Assembly (NCBI GenBank): GCA_023404715.1
Contig: JAEYAR010000145.1
Location: forward strand, 1 to 54,892
DNA: 54,892 bases
DNA from: Bacillota bacterium
GTDB lineage: Bacteria; Bacillota; Clostridia; Christensenellales; Aristaeellaceae
Direction: 5' to 3'
Shown here: one piece after another, positions 16,880 through 25,228 of the stretch
How the letters are laid out: every line of letters begins with the position of its first letter
Position numbering within the stretch: position 1 is the stretch's first letter
The notes under the pieces: model-generated
What the model was told of the DNA's origin: nothing
The model's input: the letters and a program-made list of their open reading frames with translations, nothing else
Database searches by the model: none
Position numbers and translations under genes: made by a program

Positions 16880-17759
16880 CTAATGGTCGATACCTCCACC
16901 TAGATGTGACCATCTGCTAATATTGCTTTTCCAATCTTGCTGCCACTCATTCTCATTTACTATCGCATCAAACACAGGCTCAAGGAATTTCTGTATTTTC
17001 ACAATGACTTCCGAAAACTCAAGCGTATCATCTTTTATGACCTTCAAAAAGAATTTCCAGCGCTTCTGCATATCCACATCCTCGGCAAGTGCGAGAATAC
17101 GCTTAAAACTGTCCTTTTCGTAGGGTGTCCCTCGCCGTTCTAATGTTCTGGATATTGCCGTCTGCAATCTTGCTCCGTCAAAGTTAAAAGTCCTTGCCAG
17201 ATAGTAAATATCGTAAAAATCCTTCATCCTGCCAGTCAGCTCAAAGCGTTGCAGAATGGCGTCAAACTTTTCTGCAATGGTGCTTTCAAGAGAATAGGTC
17301 ATAATGACAGGAGCTTCAAAGTCTGGGAGCTGTGTGTTAATTGTCCGTTCTTCTGCCTTTGGTACAATAATATCACCTACGCCCATATCCACATTGAACG
17401 GAACACGGACATTCTTTATCTGACCGATAATCTGGGCGCTAATGCCTTGATATTTCCTCTGCGGAGAAATTTCCTCAAAGCCCTGCGCAGTCATATGGAT
17501 ATAGTCGTTGCCCGTAGGTGTATTTATGATTTTGCTTATCAAGTCCTTGACATCATCTATGGAGTTAGAAAATCCACGTTCGTAAGCGTGTAAATGAACA
17601 AACCACCTTAAGCACAAGAAAATCATCACAGCCAGACTTTGATAGTTTTCGGAGGAATTCCTCCTGCACAAAAAGCTGTAAGCATTGCTGATAACTGATG
17701 CCAGCCGCCTTTGCCTTATTTCTGAGCCTTGCCAAAACGGAAGCCGCCATATCAGCCAT
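16880..17759 (-). pseudogene. Broken AbiEii/AbiGii nucleotidyltransferase toxin gene
   Basis: The frame opens at ATG 17759 (MADMAASVLARLRNKAKAAG), overlapping the AbiEi stop by one base (TAATG), and stops after about 64 codons. The remainder continues in another frame from about 17600 down to 16880 (SIDDVKDLISKIINTPTGND ... IAEKFDAILQRFELTGRMKDFYDIYYL ... GTPYEKDSFKRI). Two lesions are inferred by comparison with the family as I know it. One G is missing near 17605, where LKGGLFIYTL would be expected. About 30-40 bases are also lost near 17575, in the region that normally carries the Asp-x-Asp metal site. The catalytic core is therefore gone. The gene is AT-rich against a GC-rich background, as expected of transferred DNA. 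Confidence 0.8.
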
Positions 17760-18367
17760 TACAGCCACACTCCAATCAAATCCTTGACCCGCTGCTGCAC
17801 TCTGAGTATCCTTGCGTACTGCATCAGGTTTGGGATATTCTTTTTTGAATCCTTCACATAGCCTTGAATCGCCTTATTGTATATTTCTTTATCTACCTTA
17901 TTCATATTCCGCAGCACATCACAAATGGTACGGTCACGGTCATAAATACGAACCTCGGTAAAGTCAATCTCTCCTTTGGTTTCGCCAACGGGGAGCAGCT
18001 TCGGCTCAACTCGGTATGCCTTGATGAACGGATAATCTATTTTTGTACGCTGCCTTGAAACATTCTTATCAATCGCCATGTTCCACTCGGCAGGATTTCT
18101 GTCGCTGTATCGATAATAAAAAAGCGCAGTTTCCATACAAAGAACTGCATCGGGGAAGAGGCGGTTGATAATAACAACCTCGCTGCCATCAAAGCTGTCA
18201 ACCCAATGGTAATATCCTCGTTTGACCTTTTCAATCATGCCCTCTTCCATAAGACGCTGAATATCTGCGTAATATAGCTTTGCCGCCTTTAGCTCGGCGG
18301 TGGTCATTACATAATCGTGTTGCGAAAATATTTCCTGCAGCGCTTTTATATCTTTTGCTTCAGACAT
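17759..18367 (-). CDS. AbiEi-like antitoxin / transcriptional regulator
   Basis: A 202-residue protein of the AbiEi type IV antitoxin family. An N-terminal winged helix (IFSQHDYVMTTAELKAAKLYYADIQRLMEEGMIEKVKRGYYHW) is followed by the AbiEi C-terminal domain (VRIYDRDRTICDVLRNMNKVDKEIYNKAIQGYV). AbiEi proteins both repress their operon and neutralise the AbiEii nucleotidyltransferase. The gene looks intact while its toxin partner is broken. GAGGTGAGACA precedes the ATG. The AT-rich composition contrasts with both flanks. Confidence 0.88.
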   Translation of the reverse strand: MSEAKDIKALQEIFSQHDYVMTTAELKAAKLYYADIQRLMEEGMIEKVKRGYYHWVDSFDGSEVVIINRLFPDAVLCMETALFYYRYSDRNPAEWNMAIDKNVSRQRTKIDYPFIKAYRVEPKLLPVGETKGEIDFTEVRIYDRDRTICDVLRNMNKVDKEIYNKAIQGYVKDSKKNIPNLMQYARILRVQQRVKDLIGVWL

Positions 18368-18382
18368 TGTCTCACCTCTACC

Positions 18383-18450
18383 AAACCACACCTTCAATTC
18401 CAAACAGTGGTGTGTTTTAATATAATACCCGCTTTTTATGAGAAAGTCAA
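18383..18450 (-). promoter_or_regulatory. AbiE operon promoter and inverted-repeat operator
   Basis: TTGACT (18450-18445), a 17-bp spacer and TATTAT (18427-18422). Just downstream an imperfect inverted repeat, AACCACACC (18384-18392) and GGTGTGTT (18409-18416), sits where AbiEi-type autorepressors bind. Confidence 0.6.
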
Positions 18451-18495
18451 CGGTATTAAAGCAGTCAATTTTGAAAGCATTAATGGTGCGGTTTA

Positions 18496-18540
18496 GTATA
18501 TAAAAAGTGACCCGCTTGTCCCAATCGGGGGCAAGCGGGC
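18496..18540 (-). terminator. Terminator of the GntR-ABC operon
   Basis: CCCGCTTG (18511-18518) pairs with CAAGCGGG (18532-18539), extended inward by C/G pairs. On the minus strand it is followed by TCACTTTTTATATA. Confidence 0.75.
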
Positions 18541-18549
18541 ATGACGTCG

Positions 18550-19203
18550 TCAGCACTCCTTATGGTCAAAAAGGGCGGCGGATAAGAAGTAGGAGCCGCC
18601 AAACGCGGCGCTCGTCAACACAGCAAAGAGGATGAGCAGCGCATAGAAGCGCCGGTCGCTCATTTGGTCCGGCACGCTGAGCGCGTTGGCTGCCAGGCTG
18701 TACGCGGCGATGATCCCCACGGCGGCGATAAGGGCGATGAGCAGCGCCGCCTCGTTCCGCTCCGCGCCCAGCAGGTAATGCAGCGGGTAGAAAAGCGCGC
18801 CCATCAGCAAAGCGCCGAACAGGCCGAACACCGTCATCGACCAAAAATCGCGCATGCCCGGATAAAAGTAGAGGTTCCCGTGGATCAGCACCGTCAAGCC
18901 CACGAACGCGAGCGCCAACGCCGTGCCCAGCAGGCAAAGCGCCAGAAAGCCCGCGTATTGGCTTTGAACGATGCATCTGCGCCGGACGGGCAGCGTCAAC
19001 AGGAAGCGATCCCACCGGCCGTTCCTGCGCAGCGGCGCTGCGGCGGCGACGGCAAACGTTGCGGCGGAAAAAAGCAGCATGCCCCCAAGCAGGGCCCCGT
19101 TCCCCGTGACGCACAGGCCGGCGCCCAGCACGAGCAGCAGCGCCAGGAGGACCTTTGCGTTCCCGACGCTCGCATAAAAGACATTTTTCAACAACCCTTT
19201 CAT
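18550..19203 (-). CDS. ABC-2 type membrane permease
   Basis: A 217-residue protein with six predicted membrane segments and a short loop RWDRFLLTLPVRRRCIVQSQY after segment 2, typical of the ABC-2 permeases that pair with YtrB/EcsA-like ATPases. The ATG at 19203 overlaps the stop of the ATPase gene (ATGA), so the two are translationally coupled. The exporter probably handles an antimicrobial peptide or envelope-active compound, by analogy with GntR-regulated ytr-type operons; the cargo is not evident. Confidence 0.82.
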   Translation of the reverse strand: MKGLLKNVFYASVGNAKVLLALLLVLGAGLCVTGNGALLGGMLLFSAATFAVAAAAPLRRNGRWDRFLLTLPVRRRCIVQSQYAGFLALCLLGTALALAFVGLTVLIHGNLYFYPGMRDFWSMTVFGLFGALLMGALFYPLHYLLGAERNEAALLIALIAAVGIIAAYSLAANALSVPDQMSDRRFYALLILFAVLTSAAFGGSYFLSAALFDHKEC

Positions 19204-20066
19204 CGTTCCCGTTCCCCCTTCGTGAGCAGCAGCAAGATCTCGTCGATGGCCGCGCTTTCCGCCAAAACGCCCGGGTATCTGCGCGCTGCCGTTTCCCGGT
19301 CTGCGACGAGCACGTCCGTCTGATAGTCCCGCCTGCGATAGGCCAGGATGTCGCCCGCATCCAACGCGGCGAACTGATCCGCCGTGCAACGCAGCACGCC
19401 GTAGCGGTAGATCAGGTCATCCTTGCGCGCTGTCAGGAGAATCCGGCCCGCGTGGATAAACGCGATGTAGTCCGCCACCCGCTCCAGATCGCTCGTAATG
19501 TGGGAGGACATCAGGATGGCGTGCGCCTCGTCTTGTACGAAATCCAGGAATGTATCCAGCATCTCGTCGCGCACGATGGGATCTAGGCCGCTGGTCGCCT
19601 CGTCCAGGATGAGCAGCTCCGGATGATGCGCCAGCGCCGCGGCGATGAAAAGCTTCATCGCCATGCCTTTAGAGAGGGCGCCGACCCGCTGGCGCGGCGG
19701 CAGCCCAAACGCCCTGAGATGCGCGCCGTACAGCGCCGCATCAAAGCGCGCATAGGTTCCCTGCAAAATGCCGCCCAGCTTCTCCGGCGTAAGATATGCG
19801 GGGAATACGTCCCCGTCGCATACGACGCCGATGCGCTCGCGCAGCGCGGTATCGGCGTCCGTCATCTCCTGGCCGAACAGGCGGATCACGCCGCCGTCCT
19901 TTTGCAGCGTGTTCAGGATACAGCCGATCGTCGTGGTCTTGCCCGCGCCATTTGCGCCCACAAAGCCCATAATCGACCCATAGGGCAGCGAGAAGGAGAC
20001 GCGGTCGAGCAAAAAGCCGTCTTTGTACTGCTTGCTCACGTTTTCCAGTTCGAGAATGTGGTTCAT
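19200..20066 (-). CDS. ABC transporter ATP-binding protein
   Basis: A 288-residue ATPase. Walker A is GANGAGKTT (Lys43), the signature motif is the degenerate LSKGM, Walker B is LLILDEATSGLD and the switch His lies in SSHIT. A C-terminal extension after residue 215 (YRYGVLRCTADQF...) is usual in drug-exporter subunits. ATG 20066 is chosen because AGGAG lies eight bases upstream. ATG 20084, which overlaps the GntR stop as ATGA, would add six residues and cannot be excluded. Confidence 0.92.
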   Translation of the reverse strand: MNHILELENVSKQYKDGFLLDRVSFSLPYGSIMGFVGANGAGKTTTIGCILNTLQKDGGVIRLFGQEMTDADTALRERIGVVCDGDVFPAYLTPEKLGGILQGTYARFDAALYGAHLRAFGLPPRQRVGALSKGMAMKLFIAAALAHHPELLILDEATSGLDPIVRDEMLDTFLDFVQDEAHAILMSSHITSDLERVADYIAFIHAGRILLTARKDDLIYRYGVLRCTADQFAALDAGDILAYRRRDYQTDVLVADRETAARRYPGVLAESAAIDEILLLLTKGERER

Positions 20067-20080
20067 CTTATACGCTCCTG

Positions 20081-20461
20081 TCATGTATTGGGTTCTTCGT
20101 AAAACATCCGGAGCAGTTCAGCCAGCTTCTCGATCGGTATCCCGCTGGCGCGGCCGATCTCCGCCGCCTGCTGCAGGTGCTCCTCCGCCCTGCGCTGCTG
20201 CTCCTCCAGGTAAAAATCAGCATTGTAGCAAGAGACGAAGCTGCCGCGTCCGACCGTCGTCTCGATAAACCCATCCCGCTGCAGGTCCTCATAGGCCCGC
20301 TGCACGGTGATCACGCTGATGTGCAGCGACTTGGCTAGCGCGCGCATCGAAGGGATCGCCTCGCCCGGCCGCAAGTCGCCGCGCATGATCATCGCCTTGA
20401 ACTGCGAGGTGATCTGCTCGTAAATCGGCTTGGCTGTGTTGTTGCTGATGATGATGTCCAC
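20081..20461 (-). CDS. GntR family regulator, YtrA-like
   Basis: A 126-residue short GntR protein: winged helix (AKPIYEQITSQFKAMIMRGDLRPGEAIPSMRALAKSLHISVITVQRAYEDLQRDGFIETTVGRGSFV), then a brief helical dimerisation tail. This is the YtrA subfamily, which commonly represses its own ABC-exporter operon. The GTG start at 20461 is chosen for GGAGG seven bases upstream. It is the first gene of the operon; the palindrome over its promoter is the likely operator. Confidence 0.9.
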   Translation of the reverse strand: MDIIISNNTAKPIYEQITSQFKAMIMRGDLRPGEAIPSMRALAKSLHISVITVQRAYEDLQRDGFIETTVGRGSFVSCYNADFYLEEQQRRAEEHLQQAAEIGRASGIPIEKLAELLRMFYEEPNT

Positions 20462-20474
20462 GGTCGACCTCCGT

Positions 20475-20534
20475 TTGTACATAAGTGTACTTATTGTACA
20501 AGTACATTATAGACACCATACGACGGCCTGTCAA
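20475..20534 (-). promoter_or_regulatory. Promoter and palindromic operator of the GntR-ABC operon
   Basis: TTGACA (20534-20529), a 17-bp spacer and TATAAT (20511-20506) on the minus strand. Immediately downstream, 20475-20501 is a near-perfect palindrome with arms TTGTACATAAGT and ACTTATTGTACAA. GTAC occurs at 20478, 20487, 20496 and 20502. A repressor bound here would block promoter clearance. Confidence 0.75.
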
Positions 20535-20564
20535 CCCCAATCCCGCCAAAGGCGTATATTTTAT

Positions 20565-20593
20565 TTGTCATCGCGCGCATGCGGTGCTATACT
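20565..20593 (+). promoter_or_regulatory. Promoter of the HD-domain gene
   Basis: TTGTCA at 20565-20570, a 17-bp spacer and TATACT at 20588-20593. Confidence 0.6.
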
Positions 20594-20623
20594 GAAAGCA
20601 GCAACTTGAGCGAGGTGAACCGC

Positions 20624-21232
20624 ATGACGCCGGACATCCCTACCCTTTCGCAGGCGCAGGCGCTGCTCGCGTGGGCGGAAGGGCAAAACCCCGGTCCATG
20701 GGCGGACCATAGCCGCACGGCCGCACGCGCGGCCGGGACGATCGCCGCCGCGTGCGGGCTTGACGCGGATAAGGCGTCCGTGCTGGGGCTGCTGCACGAC
20801 GTGGGCCGCTATGAGGGCAAGCGGGCGTTGCACCATGCCGTAGCAGGGTATCGCCTGCTGACGGAGCGGGGCTTCGCAGCGGCGGCGCGCATCTGCCTGA
20901 CGCATTCCTTCCCGCTGCCGGTGTTGGAATGCTTCAGCGGTAGCCGGGATGATTGCACGCCGGAGGAGACGGCGCTCATCCGCAGCGCGTTGGCGGTCGA
21001 AATGGACGAGTACGACCGTCTGGCGCAGCTCTGCGACGCGCTCGCGCTCGCGCAAGGCGTCTGCCTGCTCGACGTGCGGCTGGTCGACGTCGCCCGCCGG
21101 CACGGCTTTAACGCATATACGCTGCCTAAGTGGGCGGCTTTCTTCGGCCTGAAGCGGCATTTCGACGACCTGTGCGGCCAAAGCATCTACGACCTGTTCT
21201 ACGACGAAATCCGGAGGGTCAGCTTCCGGTAA
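20624..21232 (+). CDS. HD-domain metal-dependent phosphohydrolase-like protein
   Basis: A 202-residue HD-superfamily protein. The metal-binding pattern is seen as WADHSRTAARAAG, LGLLHDVGRYEG and RICLTHSFP. Members hydrolyse phosphomonoesters or nucleotides; small stand-alone ones like this have no assigned substrate. The ATG at 20624 has GCGAGGTGAACCGC upstream. It is followed after 24 bases by the transglutaminase-like gene, probably as an operon. Confidence 0.82.
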   Translation: MTPDIPTLSQAQALLAWAEGQNPGPWADHSRTAARAAGTIAAACGLDADKASVLGLLHDVGRYEGKRALHHAVAGYRLLTERGFAAAARICLTHSFPLPVLECFSGSRDDCTPEETALIRSALAVEMDEYDRLAQLCDALALAQGVCLLDVRLVDVARRHGFNAYTLPKWAAFFGLKRHFDDLCGQSIYDLFYDEIRRVSFR

Positions 21233-21256
21233 TTGCAAACGATAGGAGGCATCTCC

Positions 21257-22639
21257 ATGGAGCAATCCGATCTGTGTTACCTGTCCGTCCCGCTGCCGGA
21301 AGACCTCGCGCGCCTCAAGGCATATGGCGATCTGGGGCGGCTCTCGCGCCTGATCGACATGCGGCTCGCCAAAGAGATCCCCGAGGCCCTGCGAAGCCGC
21401 CTGCTGCTGGAAAAGGAGATCGTGCGCCTGCTGCCCGCGTGTTACCCTTATACGCAGCACGAAGCGCAGCTGTTGATGGACGCGACGTTCAGCGGCTTTA
21501 CCCCTGCCGAGCTCGACGCATTGCGCGACGAGGACGCCGCCGACTGGGCCTACATCGACGGCGAGCTGCGCTACAAGGACAATTTCGTAGACAACATCAT
21601 CAAGACGCGCCCCGAATGGGCGGACCGGGTGAAGGACGCCAGGTATCAGCGCTCGCGAAACCGCGGCGCGCTGCTGCTGGATGAGACGATCGCCCGCATG
21701 GAGGCGAGGGGCGGGCTTTGCTACCGCATCCATCTGCGCACCAGCCTGCGCATCCTGCCTGCCTTCGAACGCCCCGGCGAGCGCGTGCGCGTGCATATGC
21801 CGTTGCCCGTCGCCTACGCGCAGGTCAAGAACCTGAAGCTTTTGGCCTTCTCCCCCGACCCCGCCTATATCTCGCCGGAGGAGTATCCCCAGCGCACCGC
21901 CTGCTTCGAGGGCGTCTTCCCCGCGGGCCAGGTTTTCAGCGCAGAATACGTGTTTGACAACCGTATGCGTTTCGTGCAGCCCGACCCCATCGCGGCGCTT
22001 AGCGCACAGCCGACGTTCTATACCGAGGAGCAGCCCCCGCACGTGCGCTTTACGCCCTACATCCGCCTGCTCACGCAGGAAATCGTCGGGGATGCGCAAA
22101 ACCCCGTCGTCAAGGCAAGGCGCATTTACGACTTTATCACGACCAAAGTGATGTATTCGTTCATGCGTCCGTACATCACCATGGAGAACATCCCCGAATT
22201 TGCCGCCACGCGCCTCAAGGGCGATTGCGGCGTGCAAGCGCTGCTCTTCATCACGATGTGCCGCTGCGCCGGCGTGCCCGCGCGCTGGCAGGCGGGCCTG
22301 TATGCGACGCCGCTGAGCGTGGGCAACCACGACTGGGCGCAGTTTTACGCGGCGCCTTACGGGTGGCTCTTCGTCGACTGCTCCTTCGGCGGTTCCGCCT
22401 ACCGCGCGGGCAATACAAAGCGCTGGAACTTTTACTTCGGCAACCTCGATCCCTTCCGCGTGCCGCTCAATTCAGACTTCCAGCACGCCTTCTATCCCCC
22501 GCGCACGCATCTGCGCGCGGACCCCTACGACAGCCAGAGCGGCGAGGTCGAATACGCCGGCGGCGGCCTGAGCGCCTCGCAATTTGAAGCCAGCCGCGTG
22601 CTGCTCTCGCTATCCGAGGTCGGCGAAGAGGGGTCTTGA
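21257..22639 (+). CDS. Transglutaminase-like domain protein
   Basis: A 460-residue protein with the Cys-His-Asp triad of the transglutaminase-like superfamily: Cys324 in KGDCGVQALLF, His358 in VGNHDWAQFY and Asp374 in WLFVDCSFGG. The first 280 residues are a helical region plus a beta-rich region without a recognised name. No signal peptide is visible, so a cytoplasmic peptidase or amidase role is likelier than wall cross-linking. GGAGGCATCTCC precedes the ATG. Confidence 0.85.
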   Translation: MEQSDLCYLSVPLPEDLARLKAYGDLGRLSRLIDMRLAKEIPEALRSRLLLEKEIVRLLPACYPYTQHEAQLLMDATFSGFTPAELDALRDEDAADWAYIDGELRYKDNFVDNIIKTRPEWADRVKDARYQRSRNRGALLLDETIARMEARGGLCYRIHLRTSLRILPAFERPGERVRVHMPLPVAYAQVKNLKLLAFSPDPAYISPEEYPQRTACFEGVFPAGQVFSAEYVFDNRMRFVQPDPIAALSAQPTFYTEEQPPHVRFTPYIRLLTQEIVGDAQNPVVKARRIYDFITTKVMYSFMRPYITMENIPEFAATRLKGDCGVQALLFITMCRCAGVPARWQAGLYATPLSVGNHDWAQFYAAPYGWLFVDCSFGGSAYRAGNTKRWNFYFGNLDPFRVPLNSDFQHAFYPPRTHLRADPYDSQSGEVEYAGGGLSASQFEASRVLLSLSEVGEEGS

Positions 22640-22723
22640 CGCCCCGCGCCGTTTGTCAGCCGTCTAACCAATCGCCCTGCCTGACAGATCAGCCGCCCGC
22701 GCGTACTTTTTAACCCGTGTCTA

Positions 22724-22752
22724 ATGACAGCAGCCTGCAAAGCGCGTATCAT
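22724..22752 (+). promoter_or_regulatory. Possible promoter of the second orphan solute-binding-like gene
   Basis: ATGACA at 22724-22729, a 17-bp spacer and TATCAT at 22747-22752. It is weaker than the other promoters listed. Confidence 0.4.
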
Positions 22753-22801
22753 ATCCCCATCCGGATGAAAGGCATCCAGATCTTTGGGAAGGATGGAGAT
22801 C

Positions 22802-25111
22802 ATGAAGAAAAAACTGCTTTGTATGCTGCTTTCCCTTTTGCTCGCACTGGGTTCCATGCCCGCGCTGGCCACCGGCATCGTGCTGGGCGGCGCGGCCCCG
22901 GCGGCGGAAGAGCCGGCGCCCACGTCCGAAACGCCGGACGCGCCGGAGGCACAGCCCGCCGCCCTTGCGAATGCAGCCGGTACGGCGGACGAGGCCATCG
23001 CCGTGACGCCCGCCGAGAACGGCGACGTGCTGCTGCCGGGCGCCGCGTCCCCCGTTTCGGCCGGAGGCGTGCTGTACTTCGTTTCGGGCAAAACGGTCTA
23101 CTCCTACGCCCCCCATGCGGCGCAGGCGCAGCCCCTGTTTGAGCTGCCCGGCGAATCCGTTGAGTTGCTCGGCGGCGACGCGCTGTGGGGGCTTGACATG
23201 CTCACCGGCGAGGCCGGGCCGCTCAAGGACGGCGCGATCGACGTACAGGCGACCCTGGATTGGAGCGGCATGGTCGTGGGCGGAGAAATGCAATACACGG
23301 TCTACGGCATGTGCAATACGCCCGATGCCGTCTACATGCTCGCCTACGAAAACAGCAACCTCGTCAGCGGCTCAGAGCAGCTGTTGCGCTTCGACCTCGC
23401 CACCGGCGAGATGACGGCCACCAAGATGACCTACGCGCTGACGATCGCGTCCTACAAGGACGGCAAGATCATGCTGCTGTGGCAGGACATTCAGCGCGTG
23501 TCCGACAGCGGCGGGACGGACCTGGGCATCGTCGTCGACGAGGTGGATGCCGAAGGCGCCCTGGGCGACACCGTCGTCTCCGGCCTCGGCCAGCAGATGG
23601 GCGGCCTCGCTTACGATCCGGCCAGCGACACGGTCTACCTCTCCGGCGCGGGCGAGGTGAAGCGCGTGGCGGCGGACGGCTCGCTCGAAACCGTAGCCTA
23701 TGCGCCCGTCGCCTCCAGCATGACGCAGCCCGCCGTCATGGTAGACGGCCTTTACGCCATCCACACCGAAGACGGCGTGCTGCTGCGGGCACCGGGTGAA
23801 ACGCTGGAGGGCGAGAAGCTGACCATCCTCGGCGGTACGATGGACGACACCTCGCGCGCCTTTATCCAGGATACCGGCATCGCCGTATCGTTCGATTCCT
23901 CGCAGATGCTGACCGGTAGCGAAGCCGTCCGCAACGACATGCTCTCCGGCGCGTCGAACGTGGATATCTACGTGCTCAACGTGCTGCTGGGTGTGGATAC
24001 GCTGATGGACAAGGGCTATCTCGCCCCGATCGAGTCCGAAGCGCTGCTCTCGGACGTGCAGAGCATGTATCCCCAGATCGCAGACGCGCTCATGCGAGAT
24101 GGCAAGCTCTACGCCTATCCGCAGCAGTTCCAGCTCATCTCCTGGGCGGTGAACGAGGATGCCTGGAAAGAGGTCGGCTGGGATGAGGAGGTGCCCACGA
24201 CGTTCGGCGAGCTGTTTGCCCAGCTGGACCTGTGGAACCGTGAATATGCCGAGAAGTTCCCGGATTACAACTACATGCAGCTATATCTCGGCGGCGTGCA
24301 GCTTCTCTCAAACGCGCTCTCGCAGTATGCCCTGATGTACGCCAAGCCCAACGAGCCGCTCAAGTTCGACAACCAGGCCTTCATCGACGTGCTGGCGCAG
24401 ATTGAGGACATGGACATCGACATGAAATACACGGAAGAGATCACGCCCGAGCTGATGGAGGAGATCACCGCCGTGCTGATGCGCGAATCCCTGATCGAAT
24501 CGCTCACGACGGATGTGCTCACGGTCGTCGGCGATGCGGAGCCGAAAAAGCGCCCGATTCCCCCGATGGTCTTCACCGAAGGCGAGACGCCTGCCATTCA
24601 GGCGAGCTTGGCCGTATACGTGCTCAACCCCAACAGCCCGAACCTGGAGCTGGCCACACAGTTCCTGGAGTACATGGCGGCGCATCCCTCCGACCGCCTG
24701 CGCGTCTCGCTGCATCCGCACGAAGATACGCCCGCGCGCCCGAAGGACTATGAGAAGACCGTATCCGACGTGCAAAAGGAGATCGACGCGCTGACCGCCC
24801 AGATCGAGACCGCAGAGGAGGCCGACAAGGCCGATTTGACCGCGAAGATCGATCAGTACAAGGCCCAGCTTAAAGACCTGGAGCAGAGCTATTGGGCCGT
24901 GAGCCCGGACGGCGTCGGCTACTACCGCGAGATGGCCCCCTATATGACCCTGGGCCTGAACGCCGCCTTTATGTTCAATATGGAGAACGCCGCCGCCAAC
25001 CAGGAGCTCAACAACCTGCTCATCCGCTACATGGACGGCCAGTTGAGCGCGGATCAGCTCGTCAAGGAACTGGATAAGAAGCTCGAGATGATGTATCTGG
25101 AGACGAACTGA
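22802..25111 (+). CDS. Second orphan solute-binding-like protein, paralog of the 5287-7470 product
   Basis: A 769-residue secreted protein with a signal peptide (LLALGSMPALAT). A Pro/Ala/Glu-rich spacer at about 30-60 is followed by a beta-rich region to about 325 (LYFVSGKTVYSYAP, DALWGLDMLTGEAG, DTVYLSGAGEVKRVAADG) that looks propeller-like. The solute-binding fold starts near KLTILGGTMDDTSRAFIQDTG. A coiled-coil stretch lies near 655-695 (VQKEIDALTAQIETAEEADK), and the tail is YMDGQLSADQLVKELDKKLEMM. Layout and tail match the protein at 5287-7470. Again no transporter genes adjoin it. AAGGATGGAGATC precedes the ATG. Confidence 0.75.
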   Translation: MKKKLLCMLLSLLLALGSMPALATGIVLGGAAPAAEEPAPTSETPDAPEAQPAALANAAGTADEAIAVTPAENGDVLLPGAASPVSAGGVLYFVSGKTVYSYAPHAAQAQPLFELPGESVELLGGDALWGLDMLTGEAGPLKDGAIDVQATLDWSGMVVGGEMQYTVYGMCNTPDAVYMLAYENSNLVSGSEQLLRFDLATGEMTATKMTYALTIASYKDGKIMLLWQDIQRVSDSGGTDLGIVVDEVDAEGALGDTVVSGLGQQMGGLAYDPASDTVYLSGAGEVKRVAADGSLETVAYAPVASSMTQPAVMVDGLYAIHTEDGVLLRAPGETLEGEKLTILGGTMDDTSRAFIQDTGIAVSFDSSQMLTGSEAVRNDMLSGASNVDIYVLNVLLGVDTLMDKGYLAPIESEALLSDVQSMYPQIADALMRDGKLYAYPQQFQLISWAVNEDAWKEVGWDEEVPTTFGELFAQLDLWNREYAEKFPDYNYMQLYLGGVQLLSNALSQYALMYAKPNEPLKFDNQAFIDVLAQIEDMDIDMKYTEEITPELMEEITAVLMRESLIESLTTDVLTVVGDAEPKKRPIPPMVFTEGETPAIQASLAVYVLNPNSPNLELATQFLEYMAAHPSDRLRVSLHPHEDTPARPKDYEKTVSDVQKEIDALTAQIETAEEADKADLTAKIDQYKAQLKDLEQSYWAVSPDGVGYYREMAPYMTLGLNAAFMFNMENAAANQELNNLLIRYMDGQLSADQLVKELDKKLEMMYLETN

Positions 25112-25151
25112 GCCGCTTCGGGTCAACCGCAAATAGTACTATCTAAAAATG

Positions 25152-25195
25152 AGAAAACAGGATTGCGCTTAAAGGCAGTCCTGCTTTCTTTTCTA
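25152..25195. terminator. Bidirectional terminator
   Basis: CAGGATTGC (25158-25166) pairs with GCAGTCCTG (25175-25183), with T-rich DNA on the right and A-rich DNA on the left. It ends the orphan binding-protein gene and the convergent sugar operon. Confidence 0.75.
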
Positions 25196-25228
25196 CAATC
25201 TCATTTAAGGTGTTTGCGGGTAAAAGTA

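Noticed and set aside
20561..22330. Minus-strand open frame of 589 codons opposite the HD and transglutaminase genes
   Set aside because: The plus strand has two genes with recognisable motifs and good ribosome sites. The minus frame is low-complexity and motif-free.
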